Notes under the pieces: generated by a model | Told to the model about the DNA's origin: nothing | Database searches by the model: none | Seen by the model: only the letters and a program-made list of their open reading frames with translations | NCBI GenBank assembly: GCA_030015575.1 | Contig: JASDDO010000016.1 | Location: forward strand, 178,000,815 to 178,064,814 | Direction: 5' to 3' | DNA from: Agapanthus africanus | Taxonomy: Eukaryota > Streptophyta > Magnoliopsida > Asparagales > Amaryllidaceae | DNA length: 64,000 bases | Position numbers and translations under genes: made by a program | Shown here: piece after piece, positions 12,149-24,507 of the stretch | How the letters are laid out: every line of letters starts with the position of its first letter | Position numbering within the stretch: the stretch's first letter is position 1

Positions 12149-13875
12149 CGTGATTCACATTCACGTTTCATATCCTTATATATCAATTCGAGACATCCTA
12201 TCTATCATATCATGTCATACTAAACCATACACTATACCTTAAGTCGTGGTATATCTTGTCTCCTGCTAATTCTTTAACCATATCCATAAGTTCCTAACAT
12301 GGCTTCCTTAACCATATTCTATATATATCGGTTTCCATTATAATTACGGGGGTGCTAAATGCCATCCACCCGACTTCCCCCGTAGATATAAATCTACTCA
12401 CCTGCGGAACTCCTTGTTCAGCCGTAGTCGATGTACTTCGCCGTCTCGGAATCCACGCGAATGTACCTATAAATCAACACATATCGCCATGTTATGAAAA
12501 ACAAATCCGGAAAACCGATACGGCACACGGTGCGCTCATAGGTTAGAACCTATAGCCTACGCATGCAAAAACAACCAAACAACTCTCGTCGTTGACGTAC
12601 AAACATCAAACGACCAAATCTCATAACTAATATCAAAACCAAGAATTCCAAAATACGGAAAACATAACCCAAAACCATCCCAATATGCTCCCAGATTTTG
12701 GCTCATGTAATCTGGGACAAAAAGAAATTACAGTAGCTATGTTATAAGGTATGTGAGCTACAGCCAAAACCCCAACACCAAATCTGCTACAGTAACCGAC
12801 CTAATGGCTACAATAACCGGCCAGGCCGGCCCCACCTTGGAATTTGGGCCTCGTCTTCTCGTGGTGGTCTCCTATTTGTCTAACTAGGGTAATGTATATT
12901 TTTGATTTTTTTATAAAGGTCCCGGGTTGCTCCAGATTCACTGTAGACCTCTAAAAATGTCACAAAACCGACACGAGAAGTTTCTAAGTTTGTATTTTGG
13001 TTTTTATTCCGTGCCCTAGGCCATAAAATCATCACTAGGGTCCTGTAAACAGCCACTAAATATTACAAGTCCACATAATCATCCAAACCCTCTCTTGAAA
13101 TTTCCAAGCATCGCTAATCTATATCGATTTAACTCTAAACTACTATAGGGTGCTAGGAAACTAAAAATCTAAACTAGAAGTGTAGGAATTACCTCGTTTG
13201 GCAACTCAAGAATTTTCTTGAGTTGCTCAAAATCTTCAAAATCCAATTTTGAAAGGTCCAAAGTGTTGAGGATGAAGTTGTGCATCTTCTTAATGAAGGG
13301 AGTATAGGGTTTTGGTGAAGGGTTGGAGATGAAACATGAGGGTAGAGGAGGTGGAGGAAGAGATGAAGAAGGAGATGAAGATGATGAAGGGAAAATAATG
13401 AGGTCAAAGTTTCTCTCTCTCTCTCACCCTCACTTTCTTATGTCGCATGCCATGCCACATGGGTCTCCCCCCCTCTCTCCTCAATTATACTCTTTTATCT
13501 TTTCTTTTTCCCTCACTCAATTAAAACCAAACACATAGCACAAATAAAATGAAACAACATGCAACAAAATGCAACATGTCATGGTGCACTAACAATGGAA
13601 AAATGTAGAAACACGGATTTGGCCTGATCGCGATTAGTAGTGCACTAATCAATTTTTATTTAAACAGCATATAATTAATTATAAAAATGCCAAATCCAAT
13701 AAATATATTTCTAAATGAATAAATCATTTTACTCTCCAATTATTTCACAAATATTGGTATATATTTATACCATTTTACGAAAACCCCAAATTCGCAAATA
13801 GGGTAGTTTTCGCGAAATATATTATTTTAATATTAAATTCCAAAAATAATATTTTGTATTTTCTGAAATGTTACA

Positions 13876-15190
13876 TTATATATCACAAAATACATCGTAT
13901 CGCATCAAAATCCGATTCAAAAACCAACACGACACACGAAGTACTCATATGTTAGAATCTATAGCCTGCGAATGCAAAAAAAAACATAAAACTCTCGTCG
14001 TTGACGTACAAACGTCCAACGACCAAATCCACAATCAAATGCCAAAATCCATGTTTTAGAAATTGGAAAACCATTGCTATTATTAACTCAAACGCTCCTA
14101 GATTTTGCCTCAGGTAATTTGGGACAAAAAGAACAATAAAGTGGCTAAGTTATGAGGAGTGTGAGCTACAGGCCAAAACCCAACATCAACAGCCAAAATC
14201 TTGACGGCCAATAGTGCTACAGTAACCGCCCCCGCCGGCCCAATTTTTGAATTTTGGTCTCGTCTTCTCGTGGTGGTCTTATATTGGTCTAAATAGGTTA
14301 ATGTATATTTTTGATTTTTTTATAAAGGTCCCGGGTTGCTCCAGATTCCCTGTAGACCTAACAATTTTTACAAAACTGATATCGAAAAATACTAGGATCG
14401 TGTTTTGGGTTCAATTCTCGGTTTTGGTCCAGAAAAGAAATCTCTAAGGTCATGTAAAACATCATTACACCTCAAATACACCTTCATAAACCCAATCATA
14501 CCCTAAACCTCATCTTGGAAATTTCTAAGATCACTAAACCTTATTTAATCAACTCAAAACTATTATATGAATTTAGAAAACTAAAATTCTAAACAAGGGT
14601 GTAGGGTTCTATCTCATTTGGCAACTCAAGAATATTCTTGAGTTGCTCAAAGTCTTCAAAGAGGCAACTTGATCACACCATGGTCCTTATAGCGAGCTTG
14701 TGCACATTTTTTGTGAATGAGGTATGAGTTTTTGGCTTGGTTTTGGGGGTGGCTTGAGATGGTAGAAGGAGGTGGAGGGGAGATGAGAAGGAGATGAAGA
14801 AGAAGTGAAGTGAGAATGGGTGATGAGCCATGGTCAATACCTCCCCCTCTCTCTCTCACACTCTCTCTCTTCTCCCATGCCAAACCCATACCTCCCATGT
14901 CCCATTTAAAAATTTCCTTTTTCTTTAATCTTTTTATTTAAAACCAAAACATAAATAAAAGCAAATGAGGAATTTTGGCCATGGTTCAACAAAAGAAAAA
15001 TATACTAAGTCCCATGCAACATGTTATGTTGCATGTCGCATGCACATAACACACTTAATACAAAATTAGTAAATACTAATCGAGTTTAGTATATAACCCA
15101 TTTACAAATAATTGTATAATAATTAATAATAATTATTAATTTAATTATTTAAATTCCTAAAAATAATATTTTATTTTCTGAAATGTTACA
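13876..15190 (-). repeat. 3' LTR of LARD-2 (first 1.3 kb in sense)
   Basis: Aligns with 27421-28725. It stops at 13875/13876 where fragment b inserted, close to the acceptor side of the exon-like block. It contains a perfect 26-bp palindrome at 14621-14646. The adjoining pyrimidine-rich sequence (15191-15203) is the complement of the polypurine tract. Confidence 0.8.
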
Positions 15191-15205
15191 ATCTTCCCCC
15201 TTTAA
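15191..15205 (-). other. Polypurine tract of LARD-2
   Basis: In sense TTAAAGGGGGAAGAT immediately before the LTR terminus TGTAAC; the plus-strand primer of a gypsy-type element. LARD-1 has the matching site at 43460-43474. Confidence 0.75.
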
Positions 15206-17553
15206 TAAATTCGGTCCCCGAATTTAAATTTAAATCCCCCAATTATTTAAAACATTTTAGCAAACTATCAAGTCGTCCGGGCTCCGAAATCATGAATACA
15301 TCAAATATATCATAGCGCAACACTTGCGCATGAAAACGAGGGCAAAACTCAAAATCAAAACTCCGTCAAGCGTCACGCAATCATCGGAGTTATGACGAAA
15401 ATACAAATGTCCAAAACCAATACGAAATCAAACATGACGTAATCAAAACTATAACATGTATATAGTAGGCATCGTTGTCAAATCGTCAACACATCCACAT
15501 AGAAATGCATGCAAAAATCCTTTTCAAACTGCCGTGCGATGCACGTATCACGGCACAAGTAGCGGACTCTCATTATGAGGAAAAATAGCTATACATATAT
15601 ATATCCTTCGTTTAACATACACTTTCCGCCTTTTGAAAATAACCTTAGAGAGGGTTTTCCTTTCATAAAGTTTCTTGGCATCATGGACACGTAAGAAAAT
15701 ATTGAGGCTATAACTCATTTTTAAAAATCCCTTCGGTAAATATCGATGCATGTGAAAACACTTAGGTACTATTCTCAGAACAGTCCTGCTCAGTTACTAA
15801 GCCAAATAGTAAATATCATAAAACAAACTGTTCCAAAAGAAATCGGTCCCAAATGTGTACAAGAATGCCACGTGCGTTTGGTGCGCACGGAAATCGAAAT
15901 CAATGCATGTGCCATACATGTGCACAGAAACAAAATCTAAGTGCAACGGCTGTGCATGAAAACATCTGTCAAGTGCAACGGGTGTGCCTGACGACAATAT
16001 CAGATGCATCTGATATGCACGAAGAATCCCAATTTAGTGCATCTGGTGTGCACAAAATCGCATCTACCGCGCCAAGTATGCGCAAGAATCCAAATCAAGT
16101 GCACAAGGTGCACGAAAACAAATATCGAATATCGCAATCGAAATCGATGGTATACAACGTACATCAATCCAAATCAGGTATACCGTGGTATATAAACTCA
16201 TAAACGCGTGCATCTGCATGCACAAAATCACATCAAGGTACGGAAAGCTCGTGTGAATTACACCAAATACATAAGTCAAAATCGTGTGCAACCCCTATGC
16301 ATGAATTCAAAATCGAATATATCGGAGGGTATGAAATCAAAATCAGGTGCAATGGGTCAGCACAAAACGAAAATCAGTACAACTGATATATAGAAATACG
16401 AATCATGTGCAACTGTGGTGCACATAGGAAATACCAATCATATCTTATCAATGATGGAAACTCTGGCCCGCGGAGTGTGCGTAATACGACCGATCCTGGG
16501 TCCAAGTCTTCTTGTGTAGCATTCTAGAAAGATATATCCATATTCAACGCCACTGCCGAACTGCCCGGAAGTTATCACCTTTTACTTAATCCATTTCTTG
16601 TTCCGGAACGGCTGCATACTCATCACGACTTCTTCTGGAAGATATATCCATATTCAACGCCACTGAATGCGTATCACATTTCTGATGTCAACGGAGTAGA
16701 ACATCATCTCGTCAAGATCTCTTACGAACCTCTTACTCTTCTTTTCTTCAATGTGAACCGATTCGGAATTATCTCTTCGTAGCTGTGTGAAATGCGCTCC
16801 AAACGACTGCACTCATATCTAGAGTCTCTCTCGAAGCTACAAACTCGGTATCTCTAATGTCCTGTAGACGGCATCTGGCCAACCACGTCCTCGGGAACTC
16901 GTCCAAATCATCGGAGTGATGCACCTACGCTCGTCCTGTCTCGATCGACTCACAACATGCCTGTGTGAGGTCCTTTTCTAGCTGAAGTTAGTCAATCTGA
17001 TGATCTAACATCGGAGTATCCAATGAACAAAAGGTCCTATAGTCTTATCCAAGGGTGACTAGCGATCTTCTATCACATTCCTGAGTGTTATCGCATGCTG
17101 CAATAGCTTTTAAACGTCTGGGGCGATATCTTATCAAATTCAGCAACAGCTGGTTCATCTGTCCGCACGGTAGACAACGCCTCAACCATCTGGAGTTAAC
17201 GGTAACCTAGTAGTCTATACAATACGGATGGCCTCTGGCAATGGCCCGGTCATCTGGTGTAGACTTCGAACGCTCGCGTCAACGGGAAAACATAGTAAAA
17301 CAATATATTGAAATGCTCGTGTCACCGGAATACATCCTGGTCAGTCCTTGTCCATGACGAGCTCGTGCTGATCACAACTCTATCCGTAGCTCTCTCTGCT
17401 CATGTAGCTGTGGTAGCAAAAACCACAATCCGATATCGATGAGGATAGATCATAGGAACGAATAGGAATACAGTGCATAAGAAATATACATCATAAGGCT
17501 TCTTAAGCAAAGTAGCGTATCGTAAGTATGCCGCGGAACATACACACGGTACG
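15206..17553 (-). other. Internal region of LARD-2, downstream part, non-coding
   Basis: No ORF over about 120 codons and no protein motif. Segments match the LARD-1 internal region on the other strand, for example near 16526-16665 against 41800-41920. A direct repeat of about 30 bp (GATATATCCATATTCAACGC) occurs at about 16530 and 16638. It includes the hairpin array annotated separately. It ends at the taact target copy of element D. Confidence 0.6.
15871..16425 (-). repeat. Array of about 15 palindromic hairpins
   Basis: Short inverted repeats follow each other every 30-45 bp, most of the form GTGCA-(3 to 9 nt)-TGCAC. Clear members: 15871-15889 (CGTGCG/CGCACG), 15997-16016 (a perfect 20-bp palindrome), 16037-16053, 16069-16083 (GCGC/GCGC), 16099-16113 (GTGCAC/GTGCAC), 16179-16192 (TATACC/GGTATA), 16208-16223, 16251-16263, 16347-16363, 16373-16387 (ATCAG/CTGAT) and 16405-16425 (ATGTGCA/TGCACAT). 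Spacers often carry AAATC just before the hairpin. Further members lie at 15315-15329 and 15531-15554. LARD-1 has a shorter homologous array. Confidence 0.8.
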
Positions 17554-17558
17554 TAACT

Positions 17559-19011
17559 TGATTGATGAGAAAAAGTGTTTTTTGTAGTTTAACCGCAATC
17601 AATAACGGTGTCGCACGTAGCTAGACCGAGATGAGTACGGGTCGTCCTCTGGGAAACATGGAACCTTTTACTTTTACTTTAGATGTGTTGAGAAAGAGAG
17701 GAGGGATAAAGAATTTTATAGAATGGTTTCTAGATCTACGTTAAACAAGAATGTAAAATATAGATCTAGATTATTTTAAAGATGTAGTTAAGATAATAAA
17801 AGGGCTTGTAGGGTTCGTTAGGATTTAGTAGTTATGGACGATTAATTAAAAGTTACCCTTTTTATCCATTAATAGATTTAGAACTAGAACGACGGTGATG
17901 CGTGTAGATTAGGGTTTCTGGAGGGAAAAGGAATCCCACTCTTAACCCTTATCTCGACACGGAACTCCGTTCATATCTAGCCTTTACCAAAACAATCATT
18001 AATCTAATCTCTAATCGCGGTCGGAACTAACAAAGAATTGTTAGCATGCCCGATTACGATGTTAATAATTCTTTTGATAAAGTTCATAAACTTTATAGGA
18101 CTTAAAAAGGGTTTAGGGATGTTCATCATCCATTAGCCTACCCTAATCCTACGAACCCTAACAAGCGGAGAATTACTCGCGCATGTTGGGAGAAAAAGAG
18201 ATGGAGAGAAAATGCATAATTAAACTACGAAGAAATAGAATAGGAAAAAGAGCTACCTTTATTAATCAACAATATTCATTACACTTTGATCCCTTAGAAA
18301 ATGATTACAAATACTAGTTTGCTTCTCGATCTCTTTCAAGGAGGTAGACGAACAGTTGATGATCAGCCTGGATGTGTGAGGCGTCTTGGACTTCGTGATC
18401 TCGTCGGCTTGATAACTTTTCCAAGAAGCTCTCGGTGCCCTTTTATAGTGCAAAGCCAGAATCTTCTTGTTGAAAACTTGGTAAAATATAGCTTTGATTC
18501 ACCCCAAAAAATCTTGTCTTCCAAATCCTTAAGATTGCGGTGGATCCACGGCCCAAGGGGGGTTTGGCCGCGGATCCGCGCTCAAGGGGTGAGATCTCTT
18601 GATGAGTTTTCTTGGGCTAGCATCTTTTGACATGTGGCAATCCTAGGCACCTTCAGAATCTGAAAATCTTTTCTCGGTTGCTTCCAGACTTGGTCTCCAA
18701 GTTTTGCTTCTTAATTTGGCAAGATTTCTTCAACAACTTGATTTGTTTGATAAATTCTGCATAACAACTTGGAAAATTCTGCACAATAATCTCAAATAAT
18801 ATTTAGTAGGCTTATTTCTACTAGGATTTGGTCAATAGATTTATTTGCATACATTTTCCTACCAAATACTAATTAAAATATATTAACACATGGAAAATGG
18901 TGTCTTTACACATAAACCCTCATATGTATAATATATCATAATAAAGTTCTTTTTTAATATGAAAATGGTAGGAAAAATGTAATACAAATGTGCAGTTTTA
19001 TCAACTGAACA
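17559..19011 (-). repeat. 3' LTR of element D
   Basis: 1,453 bp, plus-strand edges TGATTGATGAG...GAACA. The 60-110 aa reading frames in both LTRs (for example 18301-18630) are shared only because the LTRs are duplicates. Confidence 0.9.
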
Positions 19012-19026
19012 AATACCCCCAAACTT
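19012..19026 (-). other. Polypurine tract of element D
   Basis: In sense AAGTTTGGGGGTATT directly before the 3' LTR, a form common in Athila/Tat elements. Confidence 0.8.
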
Positions 19027-20384
19027 ATCTTTGATCGTCCCGAGCAAACTAGTTTATTTAAGAGGAGAAAGGAGAAAACTAAGCACACTTTCATAGGCAA
19101 CACGATTGCACTGAGCACGAGCAACAAGCCGTTAAACCTCTAGGTGTCCCTAGTAGGAGGAGTGTTGTCTCCTGAGGGTTTTCAGCGGATTACACCCACA
19201 AAATCCTATAACAAAACAAAGATGGTGAAATTTACATATAAAGACAAGAACCATAAAAGAAAGGCCTTGAAAAGAAGAGTTTCCAACTATACTAGCTTTT
19301 CAGTTGTCATGAGCCCTATCTTAATAGTCATGAAAAAATGTTAGAAATCACATCATCCCTCAATAAAACATCGTATTTATTCTTCATTCCTACCTTTCAT
19401 CCAAACATTGATCATATACCCCTACGTGTGTGTATAGGGCATCCCTACACTCGGAGAATTCAATTCAACTCTTGTCCATCTACCTTAGTACTTTTTAATT
19501 TGATGAATACTTAGGTTTGCTCACACATTTTCATGCGACCGTTAATACTTCTTGAGGTACTAACCGACCGATTACTCATGTGCTTGCTAATTAGGTGATA
19601 ATATTTTCCTCGTCTTGCACCACCTAAGGCTTAGCAGTGACTCCCAGACCAGTTGACCTTAGGGCACTAGGTGAAGAGGCACCCTCGCTATATTTTTTTA
19701 TTGCTGCCTTGGCGATAACAAAACCAGTGTTCATTTTTTTTCCCACCATTTTTATATTTTCTTCATTTTTTTTCATTTGCTTCATACTTTGGCTTTTAGA
19801 CAGGAGCATTTCAAGGTATCCTCTACTATCCGAGTTTCAAGACGTGTGTAAGTGCATATAGTAGGGTATCAACATTCAAATGTTTAGCTTCCAGAATAGA
19901 AACTATTTTTCAGACTTATTTTTATCCTCAGATTAGTGACTTCCTTCATCTTACTAACCCTTGGGACAACGGCTCATAACTACTTATTACCAGTTCGTTT
20001 AAGAAAACTTCTAATTTTCTTGGTTTTCTTAAACTATTCCTATCTTTTGGATGTAATTTTTCACTTTCTACTCTTTTGTTAAAAAAAAAATTGTGCTTAT
20101 ATATATAGTATAATGCAAAGTATGCGTAAATAAGCACAAACCTCCCCTAAACTTGTTTTCAACAGTGTCCTCACTGTTGCTATCTGCTGGATCACAAAAA
20201 CCTGTAAGCTTGGGAGGACATTATTAATGGGGGAAAGAATATATGAAAGTGGAAATCCTCCCCCAAACTTATTTTTGGCTCACAAATTTGAGGACAAAAA
20301 TTATGTTCAAGAGCCAAAAATATACCCCCCCTCAAACATGAGTTAGACAATATGAAGCATTTTAAGAGGGGGTGAGTCATTTGG
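19027..20384 (-). other. 3' untranslated region of element D
   Basis: About 1.36 kb between the ORF stop and the polypurine tract. No ORF over about 75 codons, no motif recognised, AT-rich with homopolymer runs. In an autonomous Athila element pol would occupy this place. Confidence 0.6.
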
Positions 20385-22040
20385 TCAAAGTAAGGCTTTA
20401 CAAAGACCAAAAGTTAACACCAACCATTCAAAGATTTTATCAGTATATCGTATAGGTTGGTGGAAGAATGTGTTGTATCGAGTCAAGAAAAAATGGGGAA
20501 GGGATAAGAGGTGGTCTGGAAAGGGTTTGAAATTAGAGAAAAGAAAGAATGAGGATGAATGTGAATAATTAGGAAGAAGGAATGGTGACGGTTCAACCTC
20601 TATAGGTGGAGATTGATTAATCACAAAATCAGTATTGTTTAAAAATTCAAGTTCGTCAGCAAAAAGTTCTTCAAAACTTTTATCAATGGTATGATTGAAC
20701 ATTTTGCTGTCAAAGAGTTTTGTACCAGAATTTATCCTACTTGATTCATAAAAAATCATTGAGGTAGAGGACTCGAAAAACTCATCTACCTCATTTTCAA
20801 ATATATCCAAATCAATTTGAATTTCTGGTATTATTGAACTTGAATTAACGGATTGCGATTCATCAAAACTCACTGAAACTATAGGAACAGAAGAAGAACC
20901 GAAGAAAGTAGAAGGTGAAATGGGTAAACAAATTGGTGTGTCGAGTGTTGCTGAACCAGATGTAGAAGATGGAGGCTGTATTTCGGTCTGATCTTCGGGT
21001 ATACCATTATCATCAACTTCAAGACATATTTGGGGTTCGGGAAGAATTAAAGGCTCAAGATGATGACCACAAGGAAGTGAAAGGATTTGATGAATTGGTG
21101 GGACAAAATCATCCAAAATTTCGGGTTCATCAATCAATATATCTCCAATGTCAATCACTTCATTCAAGTGAAGGTTAAAATTCTCAAACATCTCATCAAA
21201 AGTATGGTTTTCAATCAGTTTTGGTTCAAGAGTGGAGGTGTAGAGATCACAAGGGTTGGGTATGGTTTCACTTGAAATGGACCCTTCACAGTTGGGTAAA
21301 TCAAACACTACAAAGTCACACAACTTATCAGTCATTCTATTTGGTGTACTTGATGAATCTATGAAACTGGAGTTATGGATTTCAGTTTGGAAAGGGGAGG
21401 TTTGATTAGGAAGGGTGTACAGTTCTGTCTTACTACGCAAATCCTTCATAATTTGATTCGTCAGTTCCATATATTTTTCTAATGTCTGCTCCAGACTAGT
21501 CTTGGGTTGATAAGGGGTTTCGGTATAAGATTGAAATTCCTGTGGATAATTAAAACTCCCAAATGACTGATTAGAAGAACTGTCTATAGTAGGTGAAAAA
21601 GTCGGATTGGATTGATAGGAACAGAATGGTTGCTGAACTTGGGTAGGAGTAGGATCAATATTATGATAAGAAGAATATTGATATGGGTTGGTTGGTTGGC
21701 TATATACAAACCGCATATCAAACTCTTCTCCGAACAGTGGTGGTGATGGTTGATATTGGTCCGGGTTGAAACTTTGGCCTCTAGACCTAGCTATGTGCTC
21801 AGCAATGGACATTCGTCTAGGGGCTTCCTCACTCTGGGTATGAACTGAAACAGGTGTAGGATTATGATACGGTTGATAAGATCTAGACTAAGGTGGACAA
21901 CTGTTTCTTCCTGCTTGTTCTATATGATCTCTTAAGGACATGGAAGAGCCGGACGGTATACCGAAGGGATTTCGAAAACAAGAGATATCTGGTTGTGGAC
22001 AGCAAAGCTCGGCAAGTGTTCTTCTGTTTAGGTCACCCAT
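20385..22040 (-). pseudogene. Gag-derived ORF of element D, one in-frame TAG
   Basis: A frame open from ATG 22040 to the stop at 20385 except for a single TAG at 21888-21890; downstream of it 475 codons run from ATG 21812. The first residues read MGDLNRRTLAELCCPQ, resembling the RTLxEL start of Athila gag as I recall it. Residues 106-128 of the 475-aa part (SLEQTLEKYMELTNQ...) resemble the helix near the gag C-terminus, preceded by a Q/S/N/Y-rich segment. The gag core between these is absent, so the ORF looks like gag with a large internal deletion. The remaining 340 residues are acidic, rich in S, F, P and N, and unrecognised: no zinc knuckle, no pol motif, no membrane segment. Such a long frame in a non-autonomous element suggests recent origin or selection. 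It may still be made as the 475-aa product. Confidence 0.6.
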
Positions 22041-22840
22041 TATAAGAAGAGAAGAAGGGGGAAGGGGTAAAAAGGAGAGAAAGTAATTGGTTTGTTTTAA
22101 AAAAAGGACGGATTTAGACAAATCACAAAATATGCACAACCCTAGAACTATGGTTACCTAGGTCCAGTCTCTAGACCGCTCCTAGACTTCCAAAGGACAA
22201 GCCGCGGGATAAATCCTCTACCGCCTCCGTACTACCCTTGTAGCCAGGTAAGTGCCAGGTAAGTGGGAAGGAACCACGTCGTGGGCCTAATTAAAAACCA
22301 CTAGCCTTCGACACACTTGCCTAGGCACTACAAAAATAATACGGATAAACGATAGATTACCCACGACCTTCCTCTGTCCTTATTGAGCGCGACAGTCCTT
22401 AGAGTCTGGTCTAGATATTTTTTAAATTAATGAAGGGTTGATCTATATGCTTGGTTTGTGATTTGTGGGGCTTAGGAAGGGTGATGAAATCCCCACCTAA
22501 TCTTGATTTGGTCCTTGCCCCTTAAAGATCCGTATTAAAATATGCAAAAACAAACCGAAAAACAAAACTTTGCAAAAAGATTTTTGAGCGGCGATATTTT
22601 GCAAAGAATCCTGCAGAAAATAGATTTTATTGGATTTTAGAGGAGAGAGAAGGGAGTTAGAATCTTACCAGAGAAGTGTGAACCCTAGATCTCCTGTTTC
22701 CTCAAGTCCGTGACTCCAGATTTTCTCGCAAAAATTCACACAATAATCGTTAAATATATAATTTGCAGTTTTGTTTTAATAATGATATGACTCGTCTAAG
22801 AATTCAACATAAATAGTAAAAATAAAAAATTAAGCACGTT
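22041..22840 (-). other. Leader of element D
   Basis: 800 nt between the primer site and the ORF; no coding signal. Confidence 0.6.
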
Positions 22841-22858
22841 TCCCCGGCAACGGCGCCA
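22841..22858 (-). other. Primer-binding site, tRNA-Asp (element D)
   Basis: TGGCGCCGTTGCCGGGGA in sense, two bases from the 5' LTR edge; complementary over 18 nt to the 3' end of plant tRNA-Asp(GTC) including CCA. Confidence 0.9.
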
Positions 22859-22860
22859 TT

Positions 22861-24312
22861 TGATTGATGAGAAAAGTGTTTTTTGTAGTTTAACCGCAAT
22901 CAATAACGGTGTCGCACGTAGCTAGACCGAGATGAGTACGGGTCGTCCTCTGGGAAACATGGAACCTTTTACTTTTACTTTAGATGTGTTGAGAAAGAGA
23001 GGAGGGATAAAGAATTTTATAGAATGGTTTCTAGATCTACGTTAAACAAGAATGTAAAATATAGATCTAGATTATTTTAAAGATGTAGTTAAGATAATAA
23101 GAGGGCTTGTAGGGTTCGTTAGGATTTAGTAGTTATGGACGATTAATTAAAAGTTACCATTTTTATCCATTAATAGATTTAGAACTAGAACGACGGTGAT
23201 GCGTATAGATTAGGGTTTCTGGAGGGAAAAGGAATCCCACTCTTAACCCTTATCTCGACACGGAACTCCGTTCATATCTAGCCTTTACCAAAACAATCAT
23301 TAATCTAATCTCTAATCGCGGTCGGAACTAACAAAGAATTGTTAGCACGCCCGATTACGATGTTAATAATTCTTTTGATAAAGTTCATAAACTTTATAGG
23401 ACTTAAAAAGGGTTTAGGGATGTTCATCATCCATTAGCCTACCCTAATCCTACGAACCCTAACAAGCGGAGAATTACTCGCGCATGTTGGGAGAAAAAGA
23501 GATGGAGAGAAAATGCATAATTAAACTACGAAGAAATAGAATAGGAAAAAGAGCTACCTTTATTAATCAACAATATTCATTACACTTTGATCCCTTAGAA
23601 AATGATTACAAATACTGGTTTGCTTCTCAATCTCTTCCAAGGAGGTAGACGAACAGTTGATGATCAGCCTGGATGCGTGAGCCGTCTTGGACTTCGTGAT
23701 CTCGTCGGCTTGATAACTTTTCCAAGAGGCTCTCGGTGCCCTTTTATAATGCAAAGCCAGAATCTTCTTGTTGAAAACTTGGTAAAATATAGCTTTGATT
23801 CACCCCAAAAAATCTTGTCTTCCAAATCCTTAAGATTGCGGCGGATCTGCGGCCCAAGGGGGGTTTGGCCGCGGATCCGCGCTCAAGGGGTGAGATCTCT
23901 TGATGAGTTTTCTTGGGCTTGCATCTTTTGACATGTGGCAATCCTAGGCACCTTCAGAATCTGAAAATCTTTTCTCGGTTGCTTCCAGATTTGGTCTCCA
24001 AGTTTTGCTTCTTAATTTGGCAAGATTTCTTCAACAACTTGATTTGTTTGATAAATTCTGCATAACAACTTGGAAAATTCTGCACAATAATCTCAAATAA
24101 TATTTAGTAGGCTTATTTCTACTAGGATTTGGTCAATAGATTTATTTGCATACATTTTCCTACCAAATACTAATTAAAATATATTAACAAATGGAAAATG
24201 GTGTCTTTACACATAAACCCTCATATATATAATATATCATAATAAAGTCCTTTTTTAATATGAAAATGGTAGGAAAAATGTAATACAAATGTGCAGTTTT
24301 ATCAACCGAACA
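22861..24312 (-). repeat. 5' LTR of element D
   Basis: 1,452 bp; begins in sense TGTTCGGTTGATAAAACTGC and ends AATCA. The boundaries are set by the primer site and the target duplication. Confidence 0.9.
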
Positions 24313-24507
24313 TCACTCTACTTAAGTCACCTACTCTATCAACCAAGGTCAACCTACGCGACGAAAGTTCGGGTCTAATACCCCCTCGGCCAAGTCTAAG
24401 TTCCGTAAGCTCAAGCCTAGGTTCCGAATATATATATACACTCTAGATTCCGCATAGTCAAACCTACACTCGAACCAATGTTAAACCTAGCACCCTGATA
24501 CCAACTT
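24313..24507 (-). other. Internal region of LARD-2 beside the primer site
   Basis: Matches 40111-40306 of LARD-1 on the other strand. The primer site at 24492-24503 reads TGGTATCAGGGT in sense, degraded at its end relative to TGGTATCAGAGC in LARD-1 (40115-40126). Confidence 0.75.

Larger units (their letters stand above)
10617..13875 (-). repeat. LARD LTR fragment b (first 3.26 kb of the LTR in sense)
   Basis: Ends at 13875 in the family terminus and starts mid-LTR at 10617 where the element owning fragment a inserted. It has the palindrome (13201-13226), the exon-like block with donor CAG|GTGAGTAG (junction 12401/12402), a 39-bp tandem array and a TA microsatellite (12117-12148). It is inserted in the 3' LTR of LARD-2. 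Confidence 0.75.
17559..24312 (-). mobile_element. Element D: non-autonomous Athila-like gypsy element
   Basis: Two near-identical LTRs (17559-19011 and 22861-24312; about 22 differences in 1,452 bp by eye) flank a 3.85-kb internal region. The primer site at 22841-22858 is the complement of the plant tRNA-Asp 3' end, as known for the Athila/Calypso lineage, and the polypurine tract at 19012-19026 gives minus orientation. The target duplication is taact (17554-17558) and tcact (24313-24317), one base changed. There is no protease, RT, RNase H or integrase; a single gag-derived ORF is present. It inserted in LARD-2; LARD-1 preserves the unoccupied site at 40302-40306. Confidence 0.88.

Noticed and set aside
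15871..16425. Possible CRISPR array
   Set aside because: Regular spacing invites the idea, but the repeats are short variable palindromes, not identical repeats with unique spacers, and the context is a plant retrotransposon without cas genes.
18301..18630. 109-codon frame repeated at 23602-23931
   Set aside because: Lies in the two LTRs of element D; repetition is due to LTR duplication.
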